NCBI GenBank assembly: GCA_047615875.1
Contig: JBLHGU010000250.1
Coordinates: 1-7,438 of the forward strand
Length of the DNA stretch: 7,438 bases
Reading direction: 5' to 3'
Source: JBLHGU01 sp047615875
GTDB taxonomy: Bacteria > Pseudomonadota > Gammaproteobacteria > Arenicellales > CAJQKF01
Below, piece after piece: positions 1 to 5,708 of this stretch. The translations under genes were made by a program, and so were the position numbers. The notes under the pieces were generated by a model. It saw only the letters and a list, made by a program, of their open reading frames with translations. It made no database searches and was not told the origin of the DNA. How positions within the stretch are numbered: the stretch's first letter is position 1; each line of letters begins with the position of its first letter.

Positions 1-62
1 GAACAGATTTTCGTGACCAAAGGAAACCCCCCAGGGGTGAGTATCAGGATGATACGAGCAAG

Positions 63-80
63 TGCCGACACGGGGATTTT
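63..80 (-). repeat. tRNA-Phe-like 18-bp core (possible att remnant)
   Basis: TGCCGACACGGGGATTTT matches 16 of 18 bases of a segment at 6057-6074 in the same orientation. Read on the minus strand it gives AAAATCCCCGTGTCGGCA, the sequence found from the anticodon loop to the T stem in many gammaproteobacterial tRNA-Phe genes. Outside this core the tRNA similarity stops on both sides. It may be a leftover recombination core of an integrative element that uses tRNA-Phe. It may instead be part of the open frame running in from base 1. Confidence 0.35.
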
Positions 81-102
81 TAAGAGCACTAGCTGATTTT
101 TT

Positions 103-132
103 ATTTATATTTATATTTATATTTATATTTAT
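103..132. repeat. ATTTAT x5 tandem repeat
   Basis: Five perfect head-to-tail copies of the hexamer ATTTAT occupy this stretch, extended on the left by T-rich sequence (97-102). It is entirely A+T, lies outside any supported gene, and is the kind of tract prone to replication slippage. I see no sign of function. Confidence 0.9.
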
Positions 133-278
133 CAATATCTTACCAGGCCGTCCGTTGCCTTTTCAGCACAACAATGCATAACAGCGCACTACTGATCCAC
201 ACAATATTCCCACACCTTGCGCACATCTGCAGTAACCACGTTTCGGCATCGCCGTAGAGCATTTCTGATCTCTCATTT

Positions 279-551
279 CTATGAGCTTGTAAGCTTGCAG
301 ATCGGTTCCAAATAATCCCAAATCTGGTCAGCTATTTCTTCAAGTGGTATTACATCCAGCTCGATAGAATTGGCATACGCGAGCCACTGCGTAGATTTCT
401 GAGGGTCAACTGTGAATGGTTCTGATAGACCTTCGGGGCGTTGACTTGGGATCTCAGTTTCGCGCCTTTGAAATGTAGCCGATATCGCTTCGACTAAATC
501 AGATTCAGCGATACGTAGCGATTTCAGAATTGCCCATAAATAGTAACACAC
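279..551 (-). pseudogene. AbiEii-type nucleotidyltransferase toxin, C-terminal relic
   Basis: This 90-codon frame (GTG at 549-551, TAG at 279-281) reads like the last third of an AbiEii/AbiGii nucleotidyltransferase toxin, which is normally about 250-300 residues. The family-like features in order are YYLWAIL (usual form DfyDLWaIl), LVEAISATFQRR (usual form Ai.aTF.rR), a P-rich stretch, then FTVDPQKSTQW and a hydrophobic WDYLEPI tail. These come from remembered family patterns, not a search. The N-terminal catalytic part (GSxxD and following) is absent: the frame hits a TAG at 558-560, and similarity begins at about residue 3, exactly where the 24-bp repeat array starts. No ribosome binding site is evident. 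The relic stands divergent to the Fic gene, whose N-terminus resembles AbiEi, the usual partner of AbiEii. It is probably non-functional. Confidence 0.65.
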
Positions 552-552
552 A

Positions 553-648
553 ATAACCTATATATAAGAAGACACTATTACCTTATTGTGGTAAAACATG
601 ATAACCTAATAAAGGGGTAACATAAAAACCTAAAAATGGACGAAAGAC
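553..648 (+). promoter_or_regulatory. Four-box 24-bp-period array upstream of fic (putative operator)
   Basis: The tetramer ACCT begins at 556, 580, 604 and 628, a perfect 24-bp period. The surrounding boxes are ATAACCTA, ATTACCTTA, ATAACCTAA and AAAACCTAA. Opposing GGTAA half-sites at 590-594 and 616-620 make inverted repeats with boxes 2 and 3; TTACC-N7-GGTAA at 578-594 is perfect. The array fills the gap between the relic and the Fic start and ends just before the start codon. An autoregulatory operator bound by the winged-helix domain of the Fic protein is the natural inference, because AbiEi antitoxins are known to bind inverted repeats in their own promoter. I cannot fix -35 and -10 boxes with confidence. 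Confidence 0.6.
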
Positions 649-654
649 AGTAGC

Positions 655-2211
655 ATGGCAACACCATCAGAAAAACTAGCTGAATCCTTAGAGGTCCTGC
701 AAGAAATACAGGAACGGGGCGTTGTTGCCATTCGCTCTAGTGATTTAACGCGCACGCATCGCGAGCGGCTCTTGAATAATGGCTTCCTTCAGGAAGTTAT
801 GAAGGGCTGGTATATCCCTGCGCGCCCTGATGAAAGTGCAGGAGAGAACACTACCTGGTATGCCTCCTTCTGGGATTTTTGTGCAGACTATCTGAACCAG
901 CGTTTTGGAGATAAGTGGTCAGTATCACCAGAACAATCTCTGTCCTTTCATACCGGTAACTGGACGGTCCCGCAGCAGCTTTTGGTGCGTACAGAACGCG
1001 GTGATAACAAATCTGTAAGCCTGGCTCATGGCACATCCCTTTTCGTGTCACGCGCAGCGCTGCCGAAGGACCGCCAAAGCGCGGAACAAAATCACCTGCG
1101 CCTGTTTTCTGTTCCGGCTGCGCTGATTGCCAGCACACCAGGGTTGTTTAGGCAAAACCCAACAGATATGCGTGTTGCTCTGGCCATGATCCAGGACGCG
1201 TCGGAGGTCTTGACCATATTGCTAGACGGCGGACACAGCAAAGTCGCGGGGCGTCTGGCGGGTGCATTTCGCAATATTGGCAAGGACAAAATTGCAAATC
1301 AAATTATCAAAGCCATGCGGGCAGCTGATTACAAGGTCAATGAAGTAGATCCTTTTGAAACGGAAACAATGTTTAAACCAACAGCGCGCGAGAAATCACC
1401 CTATGTGAACCGTTTGCGCTTGATGTGGCAGGAGATGCGAAAAGAGATTCCGGGCAGATTTCCAAAGGGACAGAACTTACCGACTGATACACAAAGCTAT
1501 ATGAAGCATATTGATGAAGTCTATGTCACTGATGCATATCACTCGCTCTCTATCGAAGGTTACCGCGTAAGCCCTGAGCTGATTGAACGCGTACGTAGAG
1601 GGGCGTGGAATCCAGATGGTGATGAAGATGACCGGCAGCGCGTGAATGCCCTGGCAGCGCGGGGTTACTGGCAGGCTCATGAAACTGTTAAGGACGGCGT
1701 AACCAAGGTGCTAGCTGGCGAAAACCCTGGTGTTGTCACTGATGCCGATCACAGTGAATGGTACCAACAACTATTTGCACCGAGTGTTGCCGCTGGCCTG
1801 TTAGAGCCCGCGGACCTAGCTGGTTATCGAAACGATCAGGTCTTTATCCGTCGCTCGATGCATGTGCCGCCGCGCCGCGAAGCTGTACGGGATTGTATGC
1901 CTGTACTTTTTGATCTATTCCGCGAAGAAACTGACCCGGCAGTCCGTGTTGTACTCGGACATTTTGTATTCGTATACATTCATCCTTACATGGATGGCAA
2001 TGGGCGGATGGGACGTTTCCTTATGAATGTCATGCTGGCGAGCGGCGGTTATCCTTGGACCGTGATCCCGGTAGAGCAGCGTGATCCCTACATGCAAGCT
2101 CTAGAACAGGCGAGCGTGAACCAGAATATTGTTCCGTTTACAGATTTTCTGGCACGCCTAGTCGACGCAGGCCTGAAAGGTGAACCAATACCCGCACTCC
2201 CGTCGTCGTAA
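655..2211 (+). CDS. Fic family protein with AbiEi-like winged-helix N-terminus
   Basis: A 518-residue cytoplasmic protein that probably transfers AMP from ATP onto a target protein. The catalytic Fic motif is complete: H443-P-Y-M-D-G-N-G-R451, followed by M-G-R (canonical HPFx[D/E]GNGR). An upstream S297-L-S-I-E301-G302 fits the inhibitory helix motif [S/T]xxxE[G/N], placing it in class II Fic proteins, which hold themselves inactive through that glutamate. Residues about 5-60 form a winged helix-turn-helix (RSSDLTRTHRERLL, then NGFLQEVMKGWYIP) like AbiEi-type antitoxins. Residues about 60-235 resemble the rest of that antitoxin-like region. The ATG at 655 has only a weak GAAAG ribosome binding site 8 bases upstream. 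A five-codon ATG frame at 636-653 ends one base before it. No partner antitoxin gene is adjacent, consistent with self-inhibition and self-regulation. The target is unknown. Confidence 0.93.
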   Translation: MATPSEKLAESLEVLQEIQERGVVAIRSSDLTRTHRERLLNNGFLQEVMKGWYIPARPDESAGENTTWYASFWDFCADYLNQRFGDKWSVSPEQSLSFHTGNWTVPQQLLVRTERGDNKSVSLAHGTSLFVSRAALPKDRQSAEQNHLRLFSVPAALIASTPGLFRQNPTDMRVALAMIQDASEVLTILLDGGHSKVAGRLAGAFRNIGKDKIANQIIKAMRAADYKVNEVDPFETETMFKPTAREKSPYVNRLRLMWQEMRKEIPGRFPKGQNLPTDTQSYMKHIDEVYVTDAYHSLSIEGYRVSPELIERVRRGAWNPDGDEDDRQRVNALAARGYWQAHETVKDGVTKVLAGENPGVVTDADHSEWYQQLFAPSVAAGLLEPADLAGYRNDQVFIRRSMHVPPRREAVRDCMPVLFDLFREETDPAVRVVLGHFVFVYIHPYMDGNGRMGRFLMNVMLASGGYPWTVIPVEQRDPYMQALEQASVNQNIVPFTDFLARLVDAGLKGEPIPALPSS

Positions 2212-2248
2212 TTAAAAGGAAATAATTGCCTGTTTGGCGGCATATAAA
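2212..2248. other. Gap between fic and the IS6-like element
   Basis: A short AT-rich stretch after the Fic stop. I see no convincing transcription terminator; the insertion sequence begins almost immediately. Confidence 0.4.
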
Positions 2249-2299
2249 GGATATCGACAAGATATCTTTTTAACGTCAGAAGAATCCAACTTCTACAGA

Positions 2300-2900
2300 T
2301 CATGCTCCGACACTACGCCAATCATTATACGCACTGACCCTGAGGTTTCGATAATGTTCGGCACTGACCAGGTGCCTTCCCAAGTTGAACAGATTGTAGA
2401 CTGCAGCATGAACACACAGGAATTGTTGCGCTTGCATTGTAGTCTTAAATCACCGCATACCTCGTTCTCGTACCCGAGTTGGTTGGTGTGACAATTCTGC
2501 CCGGTTGTTGACATATTGAGATGTATCATGAATTGTCTCAGGAACTAGTTCTTGATTAGCGACATCATAGCTACGCAGTTTGTCGATCACAATCTTCCTC
2601 GGCTCACCACTATGTGACTTGAGCAGTCGTTTGAAGAAGTGCTTCGCCGCAGGTCCATCCCGCCGTACCTGCAAGAATACATCAACAATTTCTCCGTCCT
2701 GGTCGACTGCTCGCCAAAGATAATGTTGTTTACCATTGATTTTTACGAAGACTTCATCAATCTAGAAAGTAGCGTACCGCTTCGCGGCTGACAATGATGC
2801 CTCGTTCAGCTAACAAATCTTCGATATCCCGTGAATCGATAGTACAGACAGCATAGCTGATGATATCGGGTGGGAATCTATGTCGTTTGTAGATATTCAT
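2300..2900 (-). pseudogene. IS6 family transposase, inactivated
   Basis: This is the remains of a DDE/RNase H-fold transposase that would have moved its own element. From the ATG at 2898-2900 it reads MNIYKRHRFPPDIISYAV. It then loses about 15 bp in two small deletions, continues with the helix-turn-helix region DIEDLLAERG..VSREAVR, and loses roughly 80 bp near 2776, which changes frame. The catalytic part resumes as IDEVFVKINGKQHYLWRAVDQ (first D at 2756-2758), then IVIDKLRSYD (second D) and NNRAELSHQPTR (E). It ends HLVSAEHYRNLRVSAYNDWRS with TGA at 2300-2302. In-frame stops lie at 2762-2764 (TAG just before IDE) and 2450-2452 (TGA where R is usual in MRRFKS). The family call is secure; the protein cannot be made. 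Confidence 0.88.
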
Positions 2901-2924
2901 CTGCCGATTCTACCAATTTTAGAC

Positions 2925-2942
2925 AGTTAACTTGGCAATACC
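2925..2942 (-). repeat. Terminal inverted repeat of IS6-like copy 1
   Basis: Its complement GGTATTGCCAAGTTAACT differs at a single base from the first 18 bases of the copy 2 end at 7020. It lies 24 bp upstream of the transposase start codon, as expected for the promoter-proximal end of an IS6 element. Confidence 0.8.
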
Positions 2943-2993
2943 GAACAGTGCAGTTGCATGATCTAGGCAGGGTGGATTTATGTTACCTCAAAG

Positions 2994-3011
2994 AGTTAAT
3001 TTGTCGATACC
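2994..3011 (-). repeat. Extra diverged terminal repeat
   Basis: The complement GGTATCGACAAATTAACT matches the shared terminus GGTACTGACAAGTTAACT at 15 of 18 positions. It lies 52 bp outside the right end of copy 1 and has no element of its own. It may be the scar of a nested or excised miniature element, or an alternative end of copy 1, whose left end also reads ATCGACAA. Confidence 0.5.
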
Positions 3012-3060
3012 CGGATGAATTATAGGGGCGTTTTTACTCTATCGCCGATAGGCTCGGTGT

Positions 3061-3090
3061 AGGTGTTAGTTATCCACGGATAACTCACCT
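3061..3090. repeat. Interrupted palindrome
   Basis: AGGTG-tt-AGTTATCC-ac-GGATAACT-CACCT: an 8-bp perfect stem around a two-base centre, extended by five more pairs after a two-base bulge. There is no T-run beside it, so it is not an obvious terminator. It could be a protein-binding palindrome or the relic of a small mobile element. Confidence 0.6.
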
Positions 3091-3106
3091 TGAGGGGCTA
3101 ACAAAT

Positions 3107-3138
3107 TGGGGATTGCGTAGAAGAATGCGCAACCCCCG
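3107..3138 (-). terminator. Hairpin downstream of the 27-codon gene, possible terminator
   Basis: GGGG-a-TTGCG-tagaagaatg-CGCAA-CCCC forms a G+C-rich stem of nine pairs with one bulged base. Read on the minus strand the stem is followed by AATTTGTT, a modest T-rich tail. It lies about 20 bp beyond the stop of the small minus-strand gene at 3158-3241, the right place to end that transcript. Confidence 0.45.
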
Positions 3139-3157
3139 ATATTTGAACTATGGAACT

Positions 3158-3241
3158 TTAAATAGTGGATAACAGAATAGTCAGAATTATTATAGCAGAG
3201 ACAAATGCTAGACCGACGCGATTATAAACTTCTTGTACCAT
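3158..3241 (-). CDS. 27-residue single-pass membrane peptide
   Basis: ATG at 3239-3241 and TAA at 3158-3160 enclose 27 codons. The peptide begins MVQEVYNRVG and continues into an uninterrupted hydrophobic segment (about residues 10-25, including VSAIIILTILL), long enough to cross the inner membrane once. The strongest support is the ribosome binding site: GAGGA sits seven bases before the ATG. A G+C-rich hairpin follows the stop, as for a single-gene transcript. I do not recognise the family. Tiny one-helix proteins of this build often serve as accessory subunits of respiratory oxidases or transporters, but nothing here identifies a partner. It lies about 390 bp beyond the 3' end of the antiporter gene, on the same strand, with a miniature element between, so they are unlikely to form one operon. 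It could be a chance frame. Confidence 0.5.
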   Translation of the reverse strand: MVQEVYNRVGLAFVSAIIILTILLSTI

Positions 3242-3409
3242 GATAGATTCCTCAATTTTGGGGTTAAAATCCAGTGGTGCCAATGTAACTCTAAGACATC
3301 CACAGAACAAACGATAGTTCGTCATACATTGCATGAGTGATTGTTCATATCTTGCGCTAAGACTGGCTCCGGCTGCTCAGCGACACAATTAGCCAAAGCA
3401 AATACATAC
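3242..3409. other. Upstream region of the small membrane-peptide gene
   Basis: It must hold the promoter of the 27-codon minus-strand gene if that gene is real, but I cannot name convincing -35 and -10 boxes. Nothing else is recognisable up to the miniature element that begins at 3410. Confidence 0.3.
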
Positions 3410-3568
3410 GGTACCGACAAGTTAACTTGAACGCATGGGCTGGGATTGCACAAACTGGCCATTAGCTTCCGAAATCAGCTCACTGTCCCCACATGGGAAT
3501 AGTTTTTTGAGATTATAATTAGACTTATCACCACTTTTTCGAGTAGAAAAAGTTAGCTTGCCAGTACC
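3410..3568 (+). mobile_element. 159-bp miniature element, copy A
   Basis: It starts GGTACCGACAAGTTAACTTG and ends AAAAAGTTAGCTTGCCAGTACC-like sequence, i.e. imperfect 19-bp terminal inverted repeats. Two other copies of the same length (159 bp) lie at 5430-5588 (inverted) and 7135-7293, alignable without gaps; A and B differ at about 15 positions by eye. It has no coding capacity. Near its right end ACTTTTTC-GAGTA-GAAAAAGT makes a perfect 8-bp hairpin. The termini match those of the IS6-like elements here, so it is probably moved by their transposase. No target duplication is visible. Confidence 0.85.
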
Positions 3569-3631
3569 CACTGACCCACTAAAACTTTAAAACCGCACCG
3601 AACCCTTAAAACTATCCCTTAAAGCTGCCGA
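3569..3631. other. Short gap 3' of the antiporter gene
   Basis: A-rich sequence with repeated CCTTAAA words (3604-3610 and 3617-3623). I see no terminator hairpin. Transcription of the antiporter gene may run into miniature element A, whose terminal repeats and internal hairpin could help to end it. Confidence 0.3.
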
Positions 3632-5326
3632 TCAATATTCATGACGCATAAGTTCGGTGCGCTCCATTTCCAACTGGCGCTGGATATCCTCCTCGTCAAA
3701 TCCCAATGCTACGAGTACATGCTCCCCTGTCGCCAGGCTCGCATCGAGCATCTCAGGCACTACATGGTCCGCGCCCAGCGATAGCAATTCGGAGAAGTTT
3801 CCGTGCTCCGAGCAGCGTACGATTATCGGCACAGCAATGCCGTCCGCGCGTATGTGTTCGATGGAATTCCTGGCCATTTCAATCGAGCCGAAGGTCAGTA
3901 TCGCCATCCGTGCGTTTTCGATACGACAGCTACGGAGAATTTCGATGTTGGTGCAATCACCGTAGATCACATTCTGGTTCTGGTCACGCTCATTGCTGAC
4001 CACGTCGAGACTCCGATCAATCGCGATATAGGGAACATCATTGACATCGAGCAACCGCGCAACGGTTTGCCCAACCCTCCCAAAGCCACCGATAATCACG
4101 TGATCATGCTCCGGCAGCAACGCCTGGTTCACCTGTTGATAGCGCGTGTTATCGTCACCCACTAGCGGACCCAATAAATTGCTGATCCAGTTTCCGTGGC
4201 GGATCAGGAACGGGCTCAAGGCCATACTGAATACACAAACCAGGATAATAAAGGAAGCCTGATCACGGGGCAGCACCTCATGCATCACCCCAAGCGCCAG
4301 CAACGCCAGGCCGAACTCACCCGCCTGCGCCAAGTTCATACCAGTTTTCAGCGCGGACTTGCGGCTGTCGCCAAACACTCTCACCAGCAACCCAATCAAC
4401 ACCGCCTTGATCGATACCAGTAGGCCGACAAATACCAGTAACCGCGGCCAAAATTCGAGTAACAGTTCGATCTGGAGATTCATCCCGATAGTGACAAAAA
4501 ACAGCCCCATCAGGATATCCTTGAAACCGCGGATATCACTATTGATCTGGTGGCGAAAGGGACTCTCACCCAACATCATACCGATCACAAAACCGCCCAA
4601 CGCCATGGAGAGATGGAAACTGTGCGTGAGCCAGGCCGCCAGCATCACAATCACCAGGGTTACCAGAACAAACACCTCTTCAGACCGGGCAAGCGCAATT
4701 TCCCGGTACAGGGGTGGTAATAGCCACTTACCGACGCTCAGTAGCACCACCGTCAGCAATGCCCCCTTCGCCAACGCCCAACCCAGCGACTGCCACAGGG
4801 ATACCGTTTCATCTCCGCCCAGAACCGGCACCAGGATCAGGAACACCACCGCCGCAAGATCCTGGAACAGCAGCACGCCGATGGATAACTGGCCGTGGCG
4901 ACTATGCACCTGGCGCAGGTCACTCAATTCTCTGGTGACGATTGCCGTCGAGGACAGTGCCAGTGCACCAGCGATGATTATCGCGGACTCCAACGAGGCA
5001 CCCCATAGCCACACCGCTCCACCGAACACCAGGGTGCAAAACACGACTTGGATCCCACCCAGGCCGAACACCGAGGCACGCAGCAACACCAGCTTTGGCA
5101 ACGAGAACTCGAGGCCAAGGGAAAACAGCAGGAATACCACACCAAATTCAGCAAGGAACGCAAAGTCGGCGGGCTGGTTAACCCAGCCCATCAAGTGGGG
5201 ACCAACGATAGCACCGGCCAATAGGTAGGCAATGATGTTAGGCAGGCGTAGCCTTCGTAACATCATCGTCGCCACTAACGAAGCACTCATGATTGCTAAC
5301 AGCTGTTCAAAAAAATGCTCTGCCAT
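3632..5326 (-). CDS. Kef-type monovalent cation:proton antiporter (CPA2) with RCK domain
   Basis: A 564-residue inner-membrane protein that exchanges K+ (or another monovalent cation) for protons, gated by a cytoplasmic nucleotide-binding domain. Residues about 1-385 form the hydrophobic Na/H exchanger domain. It contains LLFQDLAAVVF with the QD pair (Q155, D156) typical of KefB/KefC-like transporters, and GLFFVTIGM further on. Residues about 405-520 form a TrkA-N/RCK domain with the dinucleotide loop GGFGRVGQTVA (413-423) and an acidic IDRS end to the second strand. ATG at 5324-5326 is preferred because AGGTGG lies 10 bases upstream; a TTG at 5354-5356 is in frame but has no such site. It is slightly shorter than E. 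coli KefB or KefC (about 600-620), and no KefF/KefG-like subunit gene is nearby. Inverted miniature elements flank it. A KefB/KefC-like product is secure; the exact ion is not. Confidence 0.93.
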   Translation of the reverse strand: MAEHFFEQLLAIMSASLVATMMLRRLRLPNIIAYLLAGAIVGPHLMGWVNQPADFAFLAEFGVVFLLFSLGLEFSLPKLVLLRASVFGLGGIQVVFCTLVFGGAVWLWGASLESAIIIAGALALSSTAIVTRELSDLRQVHSRHGQLSIGVLLFQDLAAVVFLILVPVLGGDETVSLWQSLGWALAKGALLTVVLLSVGKWLLPPLYREIALARSEEVFVLVTLVIVMLAAWLTHSFHLSMALGGFVIGMMLGESPFRHQINSDIRGFKDILMGLFFVTIGMNLQIELLLEFWPRLLVFVGLLVSIKAVLIGLLVRVFGDSRKSALKTGMNLAQAGEFGLALLALGVMHEVLPRDQASFIILVCVFSMALSPFLIRHGNWISNLLGPLVGDDNTRYQQVNQALLPEHDHVIIGGFGRVGQTVARLLDVNDVPYIAIDRSLDVVSNERDQNQNVIYGDCTNIEILRSCRIENARMAILTFGSIEMARNSIEHIRADGIAVPIIVRCSEHGNFSELLSLGADHVVPEMLDASLATGEHVLVALGFDEEDIQRQLEMERTELMRHEY

Positions 5327-5367
5327 GCAGTAATAACCACCTAAAAGTCCATACAAAATTCGCCGCT

Positions 5368-5373
5368 ATTATA
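5368..5373 (-). promoter_or_regulatory. Putative -10 box of the antiporter gene
   Basis: On the minus strand this reads TATAAT, a perfect -10 hexamer, about 42 bases upstream of the preferred ATG. The -35 position offers only a weak match (TGTGCT at 17-bp spacing), so an activator or an alternative sigma factor may be involved. The box lies between the gene and miniature element B, so the element did not replace it. Confidence 0.45.
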
Positions 5374-5429
5374 GGCACAGATGCTCGGTGAGCACACACC
5401 CAAAATGAACCAGGAACAGCACCGGCTTG

Positions 5430-5588
5430 GGTACTGACAAGTAAACTTTTTCTACTCGAAAAAGTGGTGATAGGCCTAATTATAATCTCAGAAAGCTTTT
5501 CCCATGTTGGGACAGTGAGCTGATTTCTGAGGCTAAAGGCCAGTTTGTGTAATCCCAGCCCATGCCTTCAAGTTAACTTGTCAGTACC
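5430..5588 (-). mobile_element. 159-bp miniature element, copy B (inverted)
   Basis: Read on the minus strand it starts GGTACTGACAAGTTAACTTG and ends ACTTGTCAGTACC, the best preserved termini of the three copies. It contains the same ACTTTTTC-GAGTA-GAAAAAGT hairpin near one end. It lies upstream of the antiporter gene in opposite orientation to copy A, so the two form 159-bp inverted repeats around about 1.86 kb. The left TIR carries a perfect 12-bp palindrome, CAAGTTAACTTG. The flanks (CCGGCTTG and AACGAGTG) show no duplication. Confidence 0.88.
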
Positions 5589-5708
5589 AACGAGTGGAGA
5601 TAAAACCACTATAACCCGTTCGAGGTGAGTCTCGTTTTTAAAACGGCTTTTAGCCTTTCTGTGGCAGATCAACGAACGGCTACCTTTTACTAGCTTAACC
5701 AGAAAAAG
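5589..5708. other. Intergenic stretch with small inverted repeats
   Basis: No gene. Three small palindromic features follow the miniature element: AGTGG-N8-CCACT (5593-5610), CGAG-N6-CTCG followed by five T (5621-5639), and CGTTTTTAAAACG (5633-5645). The middle one is a weak terminator-like structure on the plus strand with only four stem pairs. Confidence 0.35.

Larger units (their letters stand above)
1..278. other. Intergenic / unassigned left edge
   Basis: No gene is confidently supported here. Frame 1 is open from base 1 to a TGA at 94-96 (31 codons, including the stretch NPPGVSIRMIRASADTG), so the end of a protein entering from the left is possible. Frame 3 is also open, to a TAA at 81-83, so openness alone is weak evidence. 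Two small inverted repeats are visible: ACCCC/GGGGT near 27-39 and GTATCA-GGA-TGATAC near 41-55. The stretch also holds an 18-bp tRNA-Phe-like core (63-80) and an AT-rich tandem repeat (103-132), both listed separately. From 133 to 278 I see nothing definable. Confidence 0.4.
2249..2942 (-). mobile_element. Decayed IS6-like insertion sequence, copy 1
   Basis: The element is bounded on the right by AGTTAACTTGGCAATACC (2925-2942), whose complement GGTATTGCCAAGTTAACT matches the terminus of copy 2 (GGTATTGACAAGTTAACTT at 7020-7038). The left end is a more eroded GGATATCGACAAG (2249-2261). It encloses a broken DDE transposase on the minus strand. At 694 bp it is about 100 bp shorter than typical IS6-family elements, which the internal deletions explain. 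Eight-base target duplications are not visible (CATATAAA on the left, GAACAGTG on the right), so the flanks have decayed or recombined. Confidence 0.8.
2943..3157. other. Intergenic stretch with a second terminus and two hairpins
   Basis: No coding frame is supported. It contains a diverged insertion-sequence end at 2994-3011 (AGTTAATTTGTCGATACC), and two hairpin-forming inverted repeats near 3061-3090 and 3107-3138, listed separately. The remainder shows nothing recognisable. Confidence 0.5.

Noticed and set aside
27..58. Riboswitch or structured RNA at the two hairpins near the left edge
   Set aside because: The stems are only 5-6 bp, match no aptamer I know and lead into no downstream gene on the plus strand.
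553..648. CRISPR-like interpretation of the 24-bp periodic boxes
   Set aside because: Only about six to eight bases are conserved per unit, there are no spacers of normal length and no cas genes.
2234..2529. Overlapping plus- and minus-strand open frames of 78-85 codons within the IS6-like element
   Set aside because: They overlap the true transposase frame, which reads HAAVYNLFNLGRHLVS; the others are out-of-frame shadows.
3092..3145. Integron attC-like site around GGGGCTAAC and the following hairpin
   Set aside because: The core sites do not fit RYYYAAC/GTTRRRY, and there is no cassette arrangement or integrase.
3070..3172. DnaA-box-like sequences (TTATCCACG at 3070-3078 and TTATCCACT on the minus strand at 3164-3172)
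   Set aside because: There are only two matches, each one base off, one inside the small gene, with no AT-rich unwinding region or dnaA/dnaN neighbours. There is no case for an origin.
4359..5228. Long plus-strand open frame of 289 codons opposite the antiporter gene
   Set aside because: It is antisense to a clearly conserved membrane protein, has a composition dominated by T, N, S, P and R, and shows no domain or ribosome binding site. It is a shadow frame.
5324..5356. Longer antiporter start at TTG 5354-5356
   Set aside because: The ATG at 5324-5326 has AGGTGG in the right place and begins the usual MAEHFF-type N-terminus; the TTG lacks a ribosome binding site and would sit close to the promoter.
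5621..5645. Intrinsic terminator at CGAG-N6-CTCG followed by a T-run
   Set aside because: The stem has only four pairs, and no plus-strand gene precedes it.
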